DNA from: Geomonas azotofigens
GTDB taxonomy: Bacteria > Desulfobacterota > Desulfuromonadia > Geobacterales > Geobacteraceae
Assembly (NCBI RefSeq): GCF_018919395.1
Contig: NZ_JAHLME010000002.1
Span: 558,001 to 622,000, forward strand
Reading direction: 5' to 3'
Length of the DNA stretch: 64,000 bases
Numbering within the stretch: the stretch's first letter is position 1; the number at the start of each line of letters is the position of its first letter. The position numbers and the translations under genes were made by a program. The notes beneath the pieces are model-generated. The model did no database searches, was not told the origin of the DNA, and saw nothing but the letters and a program-made list of their open reading frames with translations. Below are positions 7,830 to 16,914 of the stretch, one piece after another.

Positions 7830-8575
7830 CGTTGCGTTGAGCAAAGGAAGCTTTCTGCGAGCAGCAGAAGAATTGCGTTGAGCAGAGAAAGCTTCCGACG
7901 AGCAACGGAAGCGTTGCGTTGAGCAGAGAAAGCTTCCGGCGAGCAATGGAAGCGTTCCGTTGAGCAGAGAAAGCTTCCGGCGAGCGACGAAAGCGTTCCG
8001 TTGCGCAGAGAAAGCTTCCGGCAAGCAACGGAAGCGTTCCGTTGCGCAGAGAAAGCTTCCGGCGAGCGACGGAAGCGTTGCGTTGCGCAGAGAAAGCTTC
8101 CGGCGAGCGACGAAAGCGTTGCGTTGCGCAGAGAAAGCTTCCGGCGAGCAACGGAACGTTGCGTTGCGCAGAGAAAGCTTCCGGCGAGCGACGAAAGCGT
8201 TCCGTTGCGCAGAGAAAGCTTCCGACGAGCGACGGAAGCGTTGCGTTGCACAGAGAAAGCTTCCGACGAGCGACGGAACGTTGCGTTGCGCAGAGAAAGC
8301 TTCCGGCAAGCGACGAAAGCGTTCCGTTGAGCAGAGAACGCTTCCGGCGAGCGACGGAACGTTGCGTTGCGCAGAGAAAGCTTCCGGCGAGCGACGGAAC
8401 GTTGCGTTGCGCAGAGAAAGCTTCCGGCAAGCGACGAAAGCGTTCCGTTGAGCAGAGAACGCTTCCGGCGAGCGACGGAACGTTGCGTTGGGCAGAGAAA
8501 GCTTCCGGCGAGCGACGGATGTGTTGTATTGAGCTGAGAAAGCTTTCTCCGGGGGGACGAAAGCGTTGCCTACGC
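7830..8575. repeat. Tandem array of about 18 units of 41 bp
   Basis: A uniform unit built on GCAGAGAAAGCTTCCGGCGA plus GCGACGGAAGCGTTGCGTT recurs head to tail with no spacers. Successive GCAGAG starts (for example 7923 and 7964) are 41 bases apart. Some units lack one G (GGAACGTT for GGAAGCGTT) and are 40 bases. End units are degenerate and central ones nearly identical, typical of expansion by unequal exchange. Each full unit carries AAGCTT, and GGAAGC can pair with GCTTCC. The minus strand stays open in three frames, but one-base unit changes shift frame and no ribosome site is evident, so I do not call a gene. 7692-7829 and 8576-8830 hold nothing else recognisable. Confidence 0.9.
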
Positions 8576-8835
8576 AGAAATATCATCAACGTCTGGAAAA
8601 ACAGGACGAGAAAGAGCAAGATAAGGTTTAGATCATGAGTCTGGACACATCAACCTCGCAACCGGCGGGCTGTCGGGATTGGTGTAGACTCCGAAGACGG
8701 AGAAATCCTTGAAAAGCCATGGACGTTTGCCATGACAATGCGTCCAGTAAAATAGGTAGTGGGTGGGGACTATCTCCGCCGGCTGCAGCGCCCCTGCAAC
8801 GCCCGTAAAAACGGTCACGAAAAAGGTCACAAAAG

Positions 8836-8873
8836 CAAAAACGGGCATCTACCTAAAAAGGTAAATGCCCGTT
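8836..8873 (-). terminator. Terminator after tRNA-Gln
   Basis: On the minus strand ACGGGCAT and ATGCCCGT flank a smaller ACCT/AGGT pairing, and the hairpin is followed by TTTTTGCTTTT. It lies 6 bases beyond the tRNA 3' end and should end the truD-ispE-tRNA transcript. Confidence 0.8.
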
Positions 8874-8878
8874 ATTAT

Positions 8879-8953
8879 TGGCTGGGGCGCCAGGGATCGA
8901 ACCTGGGAATGACGGGATCAAAACCCGTTGCCTTACCGCTTGGCGACGCCCCA
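8879..8953 (-). tRNA. tRNA-Gln (anticodon TTG)
   Basis: A 75-base tRNA with encoded CCA. The acceptor stem TGGGGCG/CGCCCCA is perfect, discriminator G. The anticodon loop reads TTTTGAT with anticodon TTG, and the T arm has GGTTCGATCC. It follows ispE by 16 bases on the same strand and has its own terminator. Its 3' end faces the accessory segment at 3.6-8.8 kb. I found no copy of the tRNA 3' end at the far side of that segment, so integration at this tRNA is not shown. Confidence 0.97.
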
Positions 8954-8969
8954 ATATTCTGTTTTTCTC

Positions 8970-9812
8970 TTACAGCGTCTGTACCGCTTCCGCAAACCAC
9001 CCACGCGCCGCCGCGATGTCTGCCGCGGCTTTCTTGGCGACTGCTTCGTCTTCGAAGATACCAAAGACAGTAGCGCCGCTGCCGGACATCAAAGAACCGC
9101 TGGCTCCAGCGGAAAGCAGCATATCCTTAACCTCGTTCAGCAGCGGATGCTTTCCGCAGGTTACGGGTTCGAGATCGTTGGATAAAAGCTCGGCAACTTC
9201 TGCCGCGTTGCTGTATGAACCGCGAATTATAGTGGCGGGACCCTTCTCTGTCAATATTAAATTTTGATAGACCCAGGCGGTGGAAACATGGATGCCTGGA
9301 TTAACCAGAACCACCCACAGACTCGGCATCGACTCCATCGCGGTGAGCTTGTCGCCAATGCCTTCAGCCAACGCGGTTTTCTTGAAGATGAAGAACGGGA
9401 CGTCAGCACCGAGCTTCACTCCTATCTCCATGAGGCGCTCATCGGTAAGCCCGAGCCCCAGGAGCTCATTCACTCCCATGAGCACGGTGGCGGCGTCGCT
9501 GCTCCCGCCGCCCAGTCCCGCTGCGACAGGGATGCGCTTGTCGATGGCGATGTCGATGCCGGTCTTTTTCCCGGAAAGCTCCAGGAGCGCCTCGGCGGCA
9601 CGCCAGGCGATGTTGCCGGGACCGTCGGGCACTCCCTTTTTACCGCAGGTAACGCGGATACCGGGAGTCGCACTCAGGGCGATGCTGATCTCGTCACACA
9701 GGCCGACACGCTGCATGACCATGCGCAGTTCGTGATAGCCGTCGGGCCTCTTGCCAAGCACGTCCAATCGGTAGTTCACCTTGGCGGGTGCCTGTAATTG
9801 CAGTTTGTCCAC
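8970..9812 (-). CDS. ispE: 4-diphosphocytidyl-2-C-methyl-D-erythritol kinase
   Basis: A 280-residue GHMP kinase that phosphorylates CDP-ME in the MEP isoprenoid pathway. Seen: [22 protein letters not shown] at the N terminus (conserved Lys and the DGYH box), the ATP-binding GHMP motif [14 protein letters not shown] near residue 90, and [12 protein letters not shown] near the C terminus. The start is GTG at 9812 with AAGGAG 7 bases upstream. truD is 37 bases upstream; tRNA-Gln follows. Confidence 0.96.
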   Translation of the reverse strand: MDKLQLQAPAKVNYRLDVLGKRPDGYHELRMVMQRVGLCDEISIALSATPGIRVTCGKKGVPDGPGNIAWRAAEALLELSGKKTGIDIAIDKRIPVAAGLGGGSSDAATVLMGVNELLGLGLTDERLMEIGVKLGADVPFFIFKKTALAEGIGDKLTAMESMPSLWVVLVNPGIHVSTAWVYQNLILTEKGPATIIRGSYSNAAEVAELLSNDLEPVTCGKHPLLNEVKDMLLSAGASGSLMSGSGATVFGIFEDEAVAKKAAADIAAARGWFAEAVQTL

Positions 9813-9849
9813 GACTTACTCCTTCCACCCCGTTTAAGGGGAACAGGGT

Positions 9850-11046
9850 TTATTGATCTTTCATTACCTCGCTGAGAACGCAGGTGGCGTAGGCGCCGCG
9901 CGGCAGGGAGAAATCAAAGAGCAGATCAGTTCCCTCCTGGCGCACCGAGGCCGCCGAAAGCGGCACCCGCAGCGGGCGACGTTCACCCTCCATCCTGAGC
10001 CCACCGGAAAGGTTGAAACTCTCCGGGACCAGCCCCTCGGCGGCGAGTATTCCGGCTTCCAATTCTCCTTGCGCACCTTTGGCTTCCATCATGGTGCAGC
10101 CGAACATGGGCCCGGTCGGGGAAATCTCGAAGGCCTGGACCCGCGGCGCCTCGGCTGCCACGTCCTGAACCAGGAAACAGGCGCCGTTGTCGTGCTTGAA
10201 GGCGATGTCCCCCTCTTCCACCTGGTCCAGACGTTCCAGCCTCCGCTCCAGGACCAGGTCGAACAGGGAGGACTGGAATGCGGAGAGGTACAGCCTTTTC
10301 ATGCGGGGCTGCACGGCGTGGAAAGCCTTCTCGTACGCGTCGGGACGCTGCTGCAGCCGGCCAAGCAACTCGCGTTCGGTGCGGAAATGCCCGGGGAACA
10401 GGGCGAGGCTTTCGGCGAGGTCCCCCTGCCGGTACACATGTATCGCCTGCCGCCAGCGCTCGTCCGTCACCTGCGCGGGGTCACCGATCAAGGTATCGAC
10501 GGCCGCCTTATAATCGCGACGCAGCATGGCCGCGCCGATGACATGGGTGTTCCCCTGCACACCGTAGCGCTGCACGCCGAAGCGGTTGGGCACCCCCCGC
10601 GACATCAGCACGGCAAGTACGGTCTCGGCCTGTGCCAACGCACCGGGCGCCACCTCGCGGACCCTGATCTCGAAACGGTTACCCTTCAGGTGCCCAAGCC
10701 TCAGCTTGTTGCCGTGCAAGACGGCAGAGAGGATATTGATGCCGGGGATATCCAGCGCGCGCACCTTGTCGGGTGCAACCCGGGGGATGGAGACGGTCTG
10801 GCGGGTGATGCCTACGGCGTCCTTCATGCCGGCATAGCCGATGTCCCGTTCCTGCACGCCAAGCGCCTTGGCGAGGCGGCGCACGGCTTCCAGCGTCGCG
10901 ATGCCGCGCTTCTCGATGGCCACGTAGCAATGCTCACCCTGCCCGTTGGGCAGGTATGCGGGAATCTCCTCGACGATGAAGTCCTCGGGGGTATTTTTCA
11001 TGATGCCGCCGGTACCAGGTACCTCGGCGGTTAAGTATCTCTGCAC
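9850..11046 (-). CDS. truD: tRNA pseudouridine synthase D
   Basis: A 398-residue TruD-type enzyme that makes pseudouridine 13 in tRNA-Glu. Landmarks are TPEDFIVEEIPAYLPNGQGEH, the catalytic loop GYAGMKDAVGITRQ with the active-site Asp, and NRFGVQRYG in the TRUD insertion domain. The length is slightly above the E. coli protein. I keep the GTG at 11046, preceded by GGAGGAG but closely spaced; an ATG 15 codons later is a possible alternative. It is followed by ispE. Confidence 0.93.
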   Translation of the reverse strand: MQRYLTAEVPGTGGIMKNTPEDFIVEEIPAYLPNGQGEHCYVAIEKRGIATLEAVRRLAKALGVQERDIGYAGMKDAVGITRQTVSIPRVAPDKVRALDIPGINILSAVLHGNKLRLGHLKGNRFEIRVREVAPGALAQAETVLAVLMSRGVPNRFGVQRYGVQGNTHVIGAAMLRRDYKAAVDTLIGDPAQVTDERWRQAIHVYRQGDLAESLALFPGHFRTERELLGRLQQRPDAYEKAFHAVQPRMKRLYLSAFQSSLFDLVLERRLERLDQVEEGDIAFKHDNGACFLVQDVAAEAPRVQAFEISPTGPMFGCTMMEAKGAQGELEAGILAAEGLVPESFNLSGGLRMEGERRPLRVPLSAASVRQEGTDLLFDFSLPRGAYATCVLSEVMKDQ

Positions 11047-11293
11047 CGCTCCTCCATCCCGAACGTTCTATCGATCACGGCATCATACTCAGTAGCAGGC
11101 ATGGTTTCAACTGGTTTTGTCGGCGGTAGTGAATCGTCACGCCTTACCTTTATGCCGACCGCCCGAACCACGCTGGTGCCAGCTTCCCGCGACAGCCACC
11201 GATGTTATCTTCGAAAGGAACGTCACCATCATCGGGTCGTGCAGTCGTCTGTTTACTCAAAACAAACTTTTTTTCAATCACAACCATGATCAA

Positions 11294-11323
11294 TTAAGCA
11301 AATGGCGTTGTCGCTGATATACT
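11294..11323 (+). promoter_or_regulatory. Candidate promoter of the glutamate dehydrogenase gene
   Basis: TATACT at 11318-11323 is a good -10 box. TTAAGC at 11294-11299, 18 bases upstream, is a poor -35 box. The start would be about 30 bases before the ATG at 11365. The rest of the 318-base gap (11047-11364) between truD and this gene holds nothing I can identify. Confidence 0.35.
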
Positions 11324-11364
11324 GGTGTGGGAGCAGTTATATCGAAGCAAAAGGGGAATGAAGC

Positions 11365-14328
11365 ATGACCAGCAAGGCCAATGTCAGAAGAAGCGCTGCC
11401 AATGAGCTTTCGGAAAACCGCAAGTGGCTGAGAGAGCAGATAAATTCTTACTTCTTCACCTCCATGCAGGACGAGCCGGAAGCGCTGGTGCTTCTGGAGC
11501 GCGAGCTGCGTTCCCTAAAGAGCAACCGGCGCCTGATCCTGGCTGACCGGGACAAGAGCCTGATCCTCGCCAGGGTCAACGAACCGGGATCGTTGTACGA
11601 TTCGCTGCGCCACTTCCAGGACCGGGAGATCTCCTATGCCATGATCACCCATTCGGACGGGCCGATGCCCGGGATGAACCAGGCATTGGAGATACAGCGC
11701 TTCGAGTTCGACCGCAAGAGTAACGACGACATCATGGCCTGGAAGGACGTGCAACTCCCAAAGGGGCTGCTGCGCAAGATCGCCGCGGAGCTGCGCGCGA
11801 CCTATCCCGAGTTCGACATGAAGGAGTTCGACCGCCTGCTCAAGATCCTCTGGCTCAATAACGAGAGCTACGTGAAGGTGGCCTCGCCGCTGCGCGTGGC
11901 CCAGGTGCTGCAACTGCTGCAGAAATCGAGCAGGAGCGGCGGTTTATACCTGCACGTCGAGCCGACTCCGGACGTGAAGATATCGAGGGTGCATTTCGCC
12001 GTCGCCAACCCGCCCCAGAAGGAGTTCCTCCTGCAGCTCATGGAGGTGTTCAACCGGTTAGACCTCGGCGTCAACCGCGCCTACTGCCTCACCATCTCCA
12101 ACGGCATCCACCCCTATTTCCTGGGGACCTTCCTGGTGAACCGGCGCTCGGGCGAGGTGCTGGAGCCGGGCTCAGAGCTGTACCGCAGGCTGCAGCAGGA
12201 GCTCTACAACACCCAGATCGTCTCGACCAAGAGCTACACCTACCGTGAGTTCGTGACCAACAACGTCATGACCGGCGAGGAAGCCTCCCTGGTGAACGCG
12301 TTCATCGCCTTCTGCCACACCAACCTCGCCCATAACCAGCCGGACCGCTTCGGTCTGGACGACGTGCAGAACGCCTTCCACGCGCACCCGGAGATGTCGC
12401 TGCAGCTCGTGAAGCTGTTCAAGGCACGCTTCGATCCCGCCATCACCGAGAGCCATCCGCTCTACGCCTCGATCCGGGAGGAGACGGTGCGGGCGGTGAA
12501 CGACTACAACACGGGTCACCGCTACCTGGACGAGGTACGCCGCGCCATCTACCGTTGCTGCCTCATCTTCATCGCCCATACGTTAAAGACCAACTTCTTC
12601 GTGCTGGAGAAGCAGGCCTTCGCCTTCCGGCTCGACCCGACCTACCTGACCGAACTGGGCCCGGCCTTCACCGCGGACCTGCCGCAGGCGCTTCCCTTCC
12701 GGGTCACCTTCTTCTTCAGCCGTTTCGGGTTCGGCTACCACATCGGCTTCTCCGACATCGCGCGCGGCGGCTGGCGCACCGTCATCGCCCGCAACATGGA
12801 CGACTTCATCACCAACTCGAACACCATCTTTAGGGAGAACTTCGTGCTGGCGCACACCCAGCACCTGAAGAACAAGGACATCTACGAGGGGGGCTCGAAG
12901 CTGGTGCTGATCCTGGACTCCTCGGACCTGCAGCGCGGCAGCGAGCGCCAGATGGAGAACTGGCGCCTGTACAAGCTGCAGCACGGGGTCACCAACGCCT
13001 TTTTGGACATCTTCGTCACCGATCACGGCGTGGCGCGCTCCCCGTCGGTGGTTGACTACTACCGCGAGGACGAGCCGATCGAGCTCGGGCCGGACGAGAA
13101 CATGCACGATTCCATGATCGAAAACATTGCGCGCATCTCCAAGCGGCGCGGCTACATCCTCGGCATCGGCATCATGTCCAGCAAGGAGGTGGGGATCAAC
13201 CACAAGGAGTACGGCGTCACCTCGACCGGCGTCGTGAAGTTCGCCGAGATCACCATGGCGGAGCTGGGCATCGACATCTACCGCGATCCCTTCAGCGTCA
13301 AGTTCACCGGCGGCCCAAACGGGGACGTGGCGGGCAACGCCATGCGCATCCTCCTGGAGCGCGCCCCGCAGGTCGCGGTCAAGCTGGTATTGGACGGCAC
13401 CGCCGCCCTGTGCGATCCGGAAGGGGCCGACCGCAAGGAACTGGGGCGAATCGTGCTGCAGCAGGATCTTGACGCGTTCGACCCGCAGGCGCTGCACCCT
13501 GGCGGCTTCCTCCTTTACCGCAGCGGCAGTAGGCGCGACGGCCTGCGCGAACTGTACAAAAAGGTGAGCAAGACCGCCGAGGGGCTCAGGGAGGAATGGA
13601 TCTCCACCGACGAGTTCTCCAGGGTCTACGCGGGCCTCCCCTTCACGGTGAAGACCGACCTCTTCATTCCGGCCGGCGGACGGCCGGAGACCATCGACAA
13701 GGACAACTGGCAGAATTACCTGCTGCCCAGCGGCGCCCCCTCCGCGGGGGCGATCGTCGAGGGGGCCAACTCCTTCATCACGCCGGAAGCGCGCGTGCAG
13801 TTGCAGAAGAAGGGGGTCATCATCATGCGCGACGCTTCGGCCAACAAGTGCGGGGTGATCTCCTCCTCCTACGAGATCATCGCCAACCTGCTCCTCACCG
13901 AGAGCGAGTTCATGGCGCACAAGGAGCGTTACGTGCAGGACGTCCTGGAGATACTCGAACAGCGCGCGGCGGACGAGGCGCGGCTGATCCTGAGGCGGCG
14001 CCGCGAGCAACCGGGACTTCTTTGCACCGAGATCTCGGACGCCTTGAGCGGGGAGATCAACCAGCAGTACGCGACCATCTATCGCTTCTTCCAGAACCGG
14101 CCGCAACTCTGCCTGCAGCCCATCTACAAGAAGGCGATCCTCTCGCACCTCCCCAAGATGCTCAGGGACGAGCCCAAGTATGCCAAGCGCATCAAGAACC
14201 TGCCGCAGAAGTACCTCTTCGCCATTCTGGCCGCGGAGATCGGCTCATCGCTCGTCTACCGCGGCGACCGCGAGTCCGACTTCGAGGCGACGCTCAAGGG
14301 GCACCTGACCCGGATGTTCGGAGAGTGA
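11365..14328 (+). CDS. Large NAD(P)-dependent glutamate dehydrogenase
   Basis: A 987-residue Glu/Leu/Phe/Val dehydrogenase of the large type. About 380 residues of N-terminal regulatory sequence precede the catalytic part. The dehydrogenase core shows GYHIGFSDIARGGWRTV and the segment around YEGGSKLVL for substrate binding. FTGGPNGDVAGNAM is the nucleotide-binding loop, and IVEGANSFITPEARVQLQ and RDASANKCGVISSSYE follow. It interconverts glutamate and 2-oxoglutarate plus ammonium, and the large forms usually run catabolically with NAD. It is monocistronic, with a strong terminator downstream. Confidence 0.92.
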   Translation: MTSKANVRRSAANELSENRKWLREQINSYFFTSMQDEPEALVLLERELRSLKSNRRLILADRDKSLILARVNEPGSLYDSLRHFQDREISYAMITHSDGPMPGMNQALEIQRFEFDRKSNDDIMAWKDVQLPKGLLRKIAAELRATYPEFDMKEFDRLLKILWLNNESYVKVASPLRVAQVLQLLQKSSRSGGLYLHVEPTPDVKISRVHFAVANPPQKEFLLQLMEVFNRLDLGVNRAYCLTISNGIHPYFLGTFLVNRRSGEVLEPGSELYRRLQQELYNTQIVSTKSYTYREFVTNNVMTGEEASLVNAFIAFCHTNLAHNQPDRFGLDDVQNAFHAHPEMSLQLVKLFKARFDPAITESHPLYASIREETVRAVNDYNTGHRYLDEVRRAIYRCCLIFIAHTLKTNFFVLEKQAFAFRLDPTYLTELGPAFTADLPQALPFRVTFFFSRFGFGYHIGFSDIARGGWRTVIARNMDDFITNSNTIFRENFVLAHTQHLKNKDIYEGGSKLVLILDSSDLQRGSERQMENWRLYKLQHGVTNAFLDIFVTDHGVARSPSVVDYYREDEPIELGPDENMHDSMIENIARISKRRGYILGIGIMSSKEVGINHKEYGVTSTGVVKFAEITMAELGIDIYRDPFSVKFTGGPNGDVAGNAMRILLERAPQVAVKLVLDGTAALCDPEGADRKELGRIVLQQDLDAFDPQALHPGGFLLYRSGSRRDGLRELYKKVSKTAEGLREEWISTDEFSRVYAGLPFTVKTDLFIPAGGRPETIDKDNWQNYLLPSGAPSAGAIVEGANSFITPEARVQLQKKGVIIMRDASANKCGVISSSYEIIANLLLTESEFMAHKERYVQDVLEILEQRAADEARLILRRRREQPGLLCTEISDALSGEINQQYATIYRFFQNRPQLCLQPIYKKAILSHLPKMLRDEPKYAKRIKNLPQKYLFAILAAEIGSSLVYRGDRESDFEATLKGHLTRMFGE

Positions 14329-14342
14329 AAGGCTGACGGCAT

Positions 14343-14385
14343 AAAAAAGAGGGGGGCCGGTATATCGGCCCCCCTCTTATGTTTT
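14343..14385. terminator. Bidirectional terminator between gdh and trmB
   Basis: GAGGGGGGCCG (14349-14359) pairs perfectly with CGGCCCCCCTC (14366-14376) around TATAT plus one base. A-rich sequence lies on the left and TTATGTTTT on the right, so it can serve the converging genes on both strands. Confidence 0.85.
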
Positions 14386-14396
14386 CCACCACCAAG

Positions 14397-15020
14397 CTAC
14401 TTCACCTTGTAGTGCATGAAGTAGATCTGCTTTCCCTCCGCCATGAACTTGCGCATGTACTTGGAGAGGTGGTAGCCGGGGAACTCGTGGCGGTAGAGAT
14501 CCGGGGCGAACTGGTTCTCGAGGGGCGCGATACCGGGGAGGGCGTTGGCGACGTCGATGCCGTAGTCGTCGAAGTCGGTGGCGAAGAAGAAGTCGGCGCC
14601 GGGGACCATGTAGTCCAGGAGGAACTCGATGAACTCCTTGTTCACTAGACGCCGCTTGCGATGCCGCTTCTTGGGCCAGGGATCGGGGCAGTTTATGTAG
14701 ATCGCGGAGAGGCTCCCCTTGGGGATGCGCTCGGTGACGAAGGCGCGGGCCTCGTCGCGCACCACGCGCACGTTGGTGACGCCATGCCGGTCTATGCGGC
14801 GGCAGGTCTTGTCGCACCCCTTGTTGTAAAAGTCGATGGCGACGAAGTTGGTGTCGGGTTGATCAAGGGCGGTCTTGAGCATGAAGTCGCCCACGCCGCA
14901 GCCGATCTCCAGGGCGAGCCTGTTGTCGTTGCCGAAAATGCTTTGCCAGTCGGGCGGGGTGGGAAGGTCTTGAAGTCTCAGGTAGTTGGGTGATTCGATG
15001 TGAATAAAGGATTGCGTCAT
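14397..15020 (-). CDS. trmB: tRNA (guanine-N7)-methyltransferase
   Basis: A 207-residue class I methyltransferase forming m7G46 in tRNA. The SAM motif [14 protein letters not shown] and the family motif [18 protein letters not shown] are clear; the C terminus ends [12 protein letters not shown] start at the ATG at 15020 (MTQSFIH), preceded by AAGAGG. The longer open frame upstream runs into repeat sequence and is not expected for the family. Confidence 0.95.
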   Translation of the reverse strand: MTQSFIHIESPNYLRLQDLPTPPDWQSIFGNDNRLALEIGCGVGDFMLKTALDQPDTNFVAIDFYNKGCDKTCRRIDRHGVTNVRVVRDEARAFVTERIPKGSLSAIYINCPDPWPKKRHRKRRLVNKEFIEFLLDYMVPGADFFFATDFDDYGIDVANALPGIAPLENQFAPDLYRHEFPGYHLSKYMRKFMAEGKQIYFMHYKVK

Positions 15021-15059
15021 CGGTACCTCTTGGGGATTTTGTCGCGGGGAACATAACAC

Positions 15060-15375
15060 AAAAAGAGGTGGCACGCAAAGCCGCAAAGACGGAAAAAAAG
15101 AACACAAAAACGAAAAGCTGGTAGGTAACGCAAAGACGCAAAGGCGCTAAGAAGGCAGAAAGCGGACACCAAAAAACACAGAGGCCCAACGCGAAGACGC
15201 GAAGCCGCAGAGACGTTAAGAAAGGCGACAGGACAAGACAAGCGTAAAGGTTTTCTTCGCACCTTTGCGGCTTTGCGTCAAATAAGTCTTTTTTGCCCCC
15301 CTGCAGCAAGTCGCTAACCAAGGCACACATGCTTTTCTCTTTGCGCCTCTGCGGCTTGGCGTCTTTGCGTTAAAG
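15060..15375. repeat. Low-complexity GCAAAGACGC repeats in inverted halves
   Basis: Between trmB and the helicase gene, many copies of a degenerate CGCAAAGACGCAAAGGC-type motif run forward from about 15060 to 15240. Their reverse complement (CTTTGCGGCTTTGCGTC, CTTTGCGCCTCTGCGG) runs from about 15255 to 15375. The segment could fold into a long imperfect hairpin. Similar motifs occur between genes in many bacterial genomes. I see no gene here; open frames across it have repeat-derived, skewed composition. Confidence 0.75.
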
Positions 15376-15416
15376 CCTTTGACTTTCTCATCGCTCCCGT
15401 GCCGGGCTTTCTGTCA

Positions 15417-15445
15417 TTGCCATTTTTCTCACAACATGCTAATTG
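15417..15445 (+). promoter_or_regulatory. Candidate promoter of the helicase gene
   Basis: TTGCCA at 15417-15422, a 17-base spacer, and TAATTG at 15440-15445. The start would be about 32 bases before the ATG at 15484, which has an AAAAAAGGAAAA ribosome site. Confidence 0.45.
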
Positions 15446-15483
15446 TATCCGGTTGAAATAAGGCAAAAAAGGAAAACACAAAC

Positions 15484-16914
15484 ATGAAATTTACCGAGCT
15501 GCAGCTGCCGGAACTGGTCCAGAAGGGCATCGACGAAACCGGCTTCACCGACTGCACACCGATACAGGAAAAGGCGCTCCCCCTGGCCCTCACCGGCAAG
15601 GACGTGGCAGGACAGGCCCAGACGGGCACCGGCAAAACCGCCACTTTCCTTATCTCCATCTTCACCAGGCTTTTGAGCCAGCAGAAAACCGGCGCCGAGC
15701 ACCACCCCCGCGCACTGATCCTGGCACCCACCCGGGAACTTGTCGTCCAGATCGAAAAGGACGCCCAGACGCTCGGCAAGTACACCGGCTTCAACATCCA
15801 GGCCATCTACGGCGGCGTGGACTACATGAAACAGCGCGACGCGCTCAAAGCCGGCGCAGACATCGTCATCGGCACCCCGGGACGCCTCATCGACTACCTG
15901 AAGCAGAAGGTCTACTCGCTGAAGGATGTCGAGGCCCTCGTCATAGACGAAGCCGACCGCATGTTCGACATGGGCTTCATCGCCGACCTGCGCTTTATCT
16001 TGAGGCGCCTCCCCCCCTACGAAAAACGCCAGAACCTCCTTTTCTCGGCCACCCTGAACACCCGCGTCATGGAACTTGCCTACGAGTTCATGAACATGCC
16101 GGAAAAGGTCTCGGTCACGCCGGAGCAGATGACCGCTGAGCGCGTCGAGCAGGTTCTCTACCACGCCTCCAGAAAAGAGAAGTTCCCCCTGCTGCTCGGC
16201 CTGCTGCGCAAGATGGGCATGGAACGCACCATGATTTTCGTGAACACCAAGCGGGAGGCGGAATACCTGCAGGACCGCCTGAACGCCAACGAGTTCCCGT
16301 GCAAGGTGATCTCGGGCGACGTGGAGCAGAGAAAGCGGATGAAGATCCTTGCCGACTTCAAGGCCGGCACACTCCCCATCATGATCGCCACCGACGTCGC
16401 CTCCCGCGGCATCCACATCGAGGGGGTATCGCACGTCATCAACTACGACCTGCCCCAGGACTGCGAGGACTACGTGCACCGCATCGGCCGCACCGCCCGC
16501 GCCGGCGCCGAGGGGATGGCGATCTCGCTGGCCGACGAGGACGGTGCCTTCTACATCGAGGCGATCCAGGATTTCATCAAGCAGAAGATCCCGACCGAAT
16601 GGGCCGAGGACGACATGTTCGTCCACGACTACAAGAGAACGGCCAGGCCTCCCCGCCGCACCGACGACAAGCCCGGCGGCAGGGGCGGCAAGCCAGGCGA
16701 TCGCGGGGCGAAACCAGGACGCGGAGAATCCCGCAGCAAAGGTGGCAGGTCAGGTTCGGGCAAGGAAAAAGCCGAGAAGGAAGCCAAGCCGGCGCCGATG
16801 GAAACAGCGCCCACAGGCGAGGCTGCCGCAACCGGGGATGCACCGGCCAAGCGCAAGCGCCGGCGCCGCAAGCCCAAAGCCACGACTGGTGAGCAGCAGC
16901 CCGAGCAGCCGTGA
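15484..16914 (+). CDS. DEAD-box RNA helicase (RhlB/RhlE type)
   Basis: A 476-residue ATP-dependent RNA helicase. All core motifs are present: the Q-motif region DCTPIQEKALP, AQTGTGKT (I), PTRELVVQ (Ia), TPGRL (Ib), IDEADRMFDMGF (II), SATL (III), IFVNTK (IV), ATDVASRGIHIEGVSHVINYD (V) and HRIGRTARAG (VI). After about residue 390 comes a disordered tail rich in Gly, Arg, Lys and Pro, ending in a basic RKRRRRKPK stretch that would bind RNA. The N-terminal sequence is RhlB-like; the paralogue cannot be settled by eye. It overlaps the next gene by four bases. Confidence 0.93.
   Translation: MKFTELQLPELVQKGIDETGFTDCTPIQEKALPLALTGKDVAGQAQTGTGKTATFLISIFTRLLSQQKTGAEHHPRALILAPTRELVVQIEKDAQTLGKYTGFNIQAIYGGVDYMKQRDALKAGADIVIGTPGRLIDYLKQKVYSLKDVEALVIDEADRMFDMGFIADLRFILRRLPPYEKRQNLLFSATLNTRVMELAYEFMNMPEKVSVTPEQMTAERVEQVLYHASRKEKFPLLLGLLRKMGMERTMIFVNTKREAEYLQDRLNANEFPCKVISGDVEQRKRMKILADFKAGTLPIMIATDVASRGIHIEGVSHVINYDLPQDCEDYVHRIGRTARAGAEGMAISLADEDGAFYIEAIQDFIKQKIPTEWAEDDMFVHDYKRTARPPRRTDDKPGGRGGKPGDRGAKPGRGESRSKGGRSGSGKEKAEKEAKPAPMETAPTGEAAATGDAPAKRKRRRRKPKATTGEQQPEQP

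Noticed and set aside
7830-8575. Array as a CRISPR locus
   Set aside because: Units abut with no unique spacers, have no fixed repeat-spacer alternation, and no cas genes are near.
7753-8619. Minus-strand open frame of 288 codons across the 41-bp array
   Set aside because: All three minus frames are open there, one-base unit changes break any frame, there is no ribosome site, and the product would be only a repeat translation.
8633-8848. 71-codon minus frame next to tRNA-Gln
   Set aside because: Its start lies inside the tRNA terminator hairpin and no family or ribosome site is visible.
12583-14148. 521-codon minus frame
   Set aside because: Antisense shadow of the glutamate dehydrogenase gene with composition typical of complementary G+C-rich codons.
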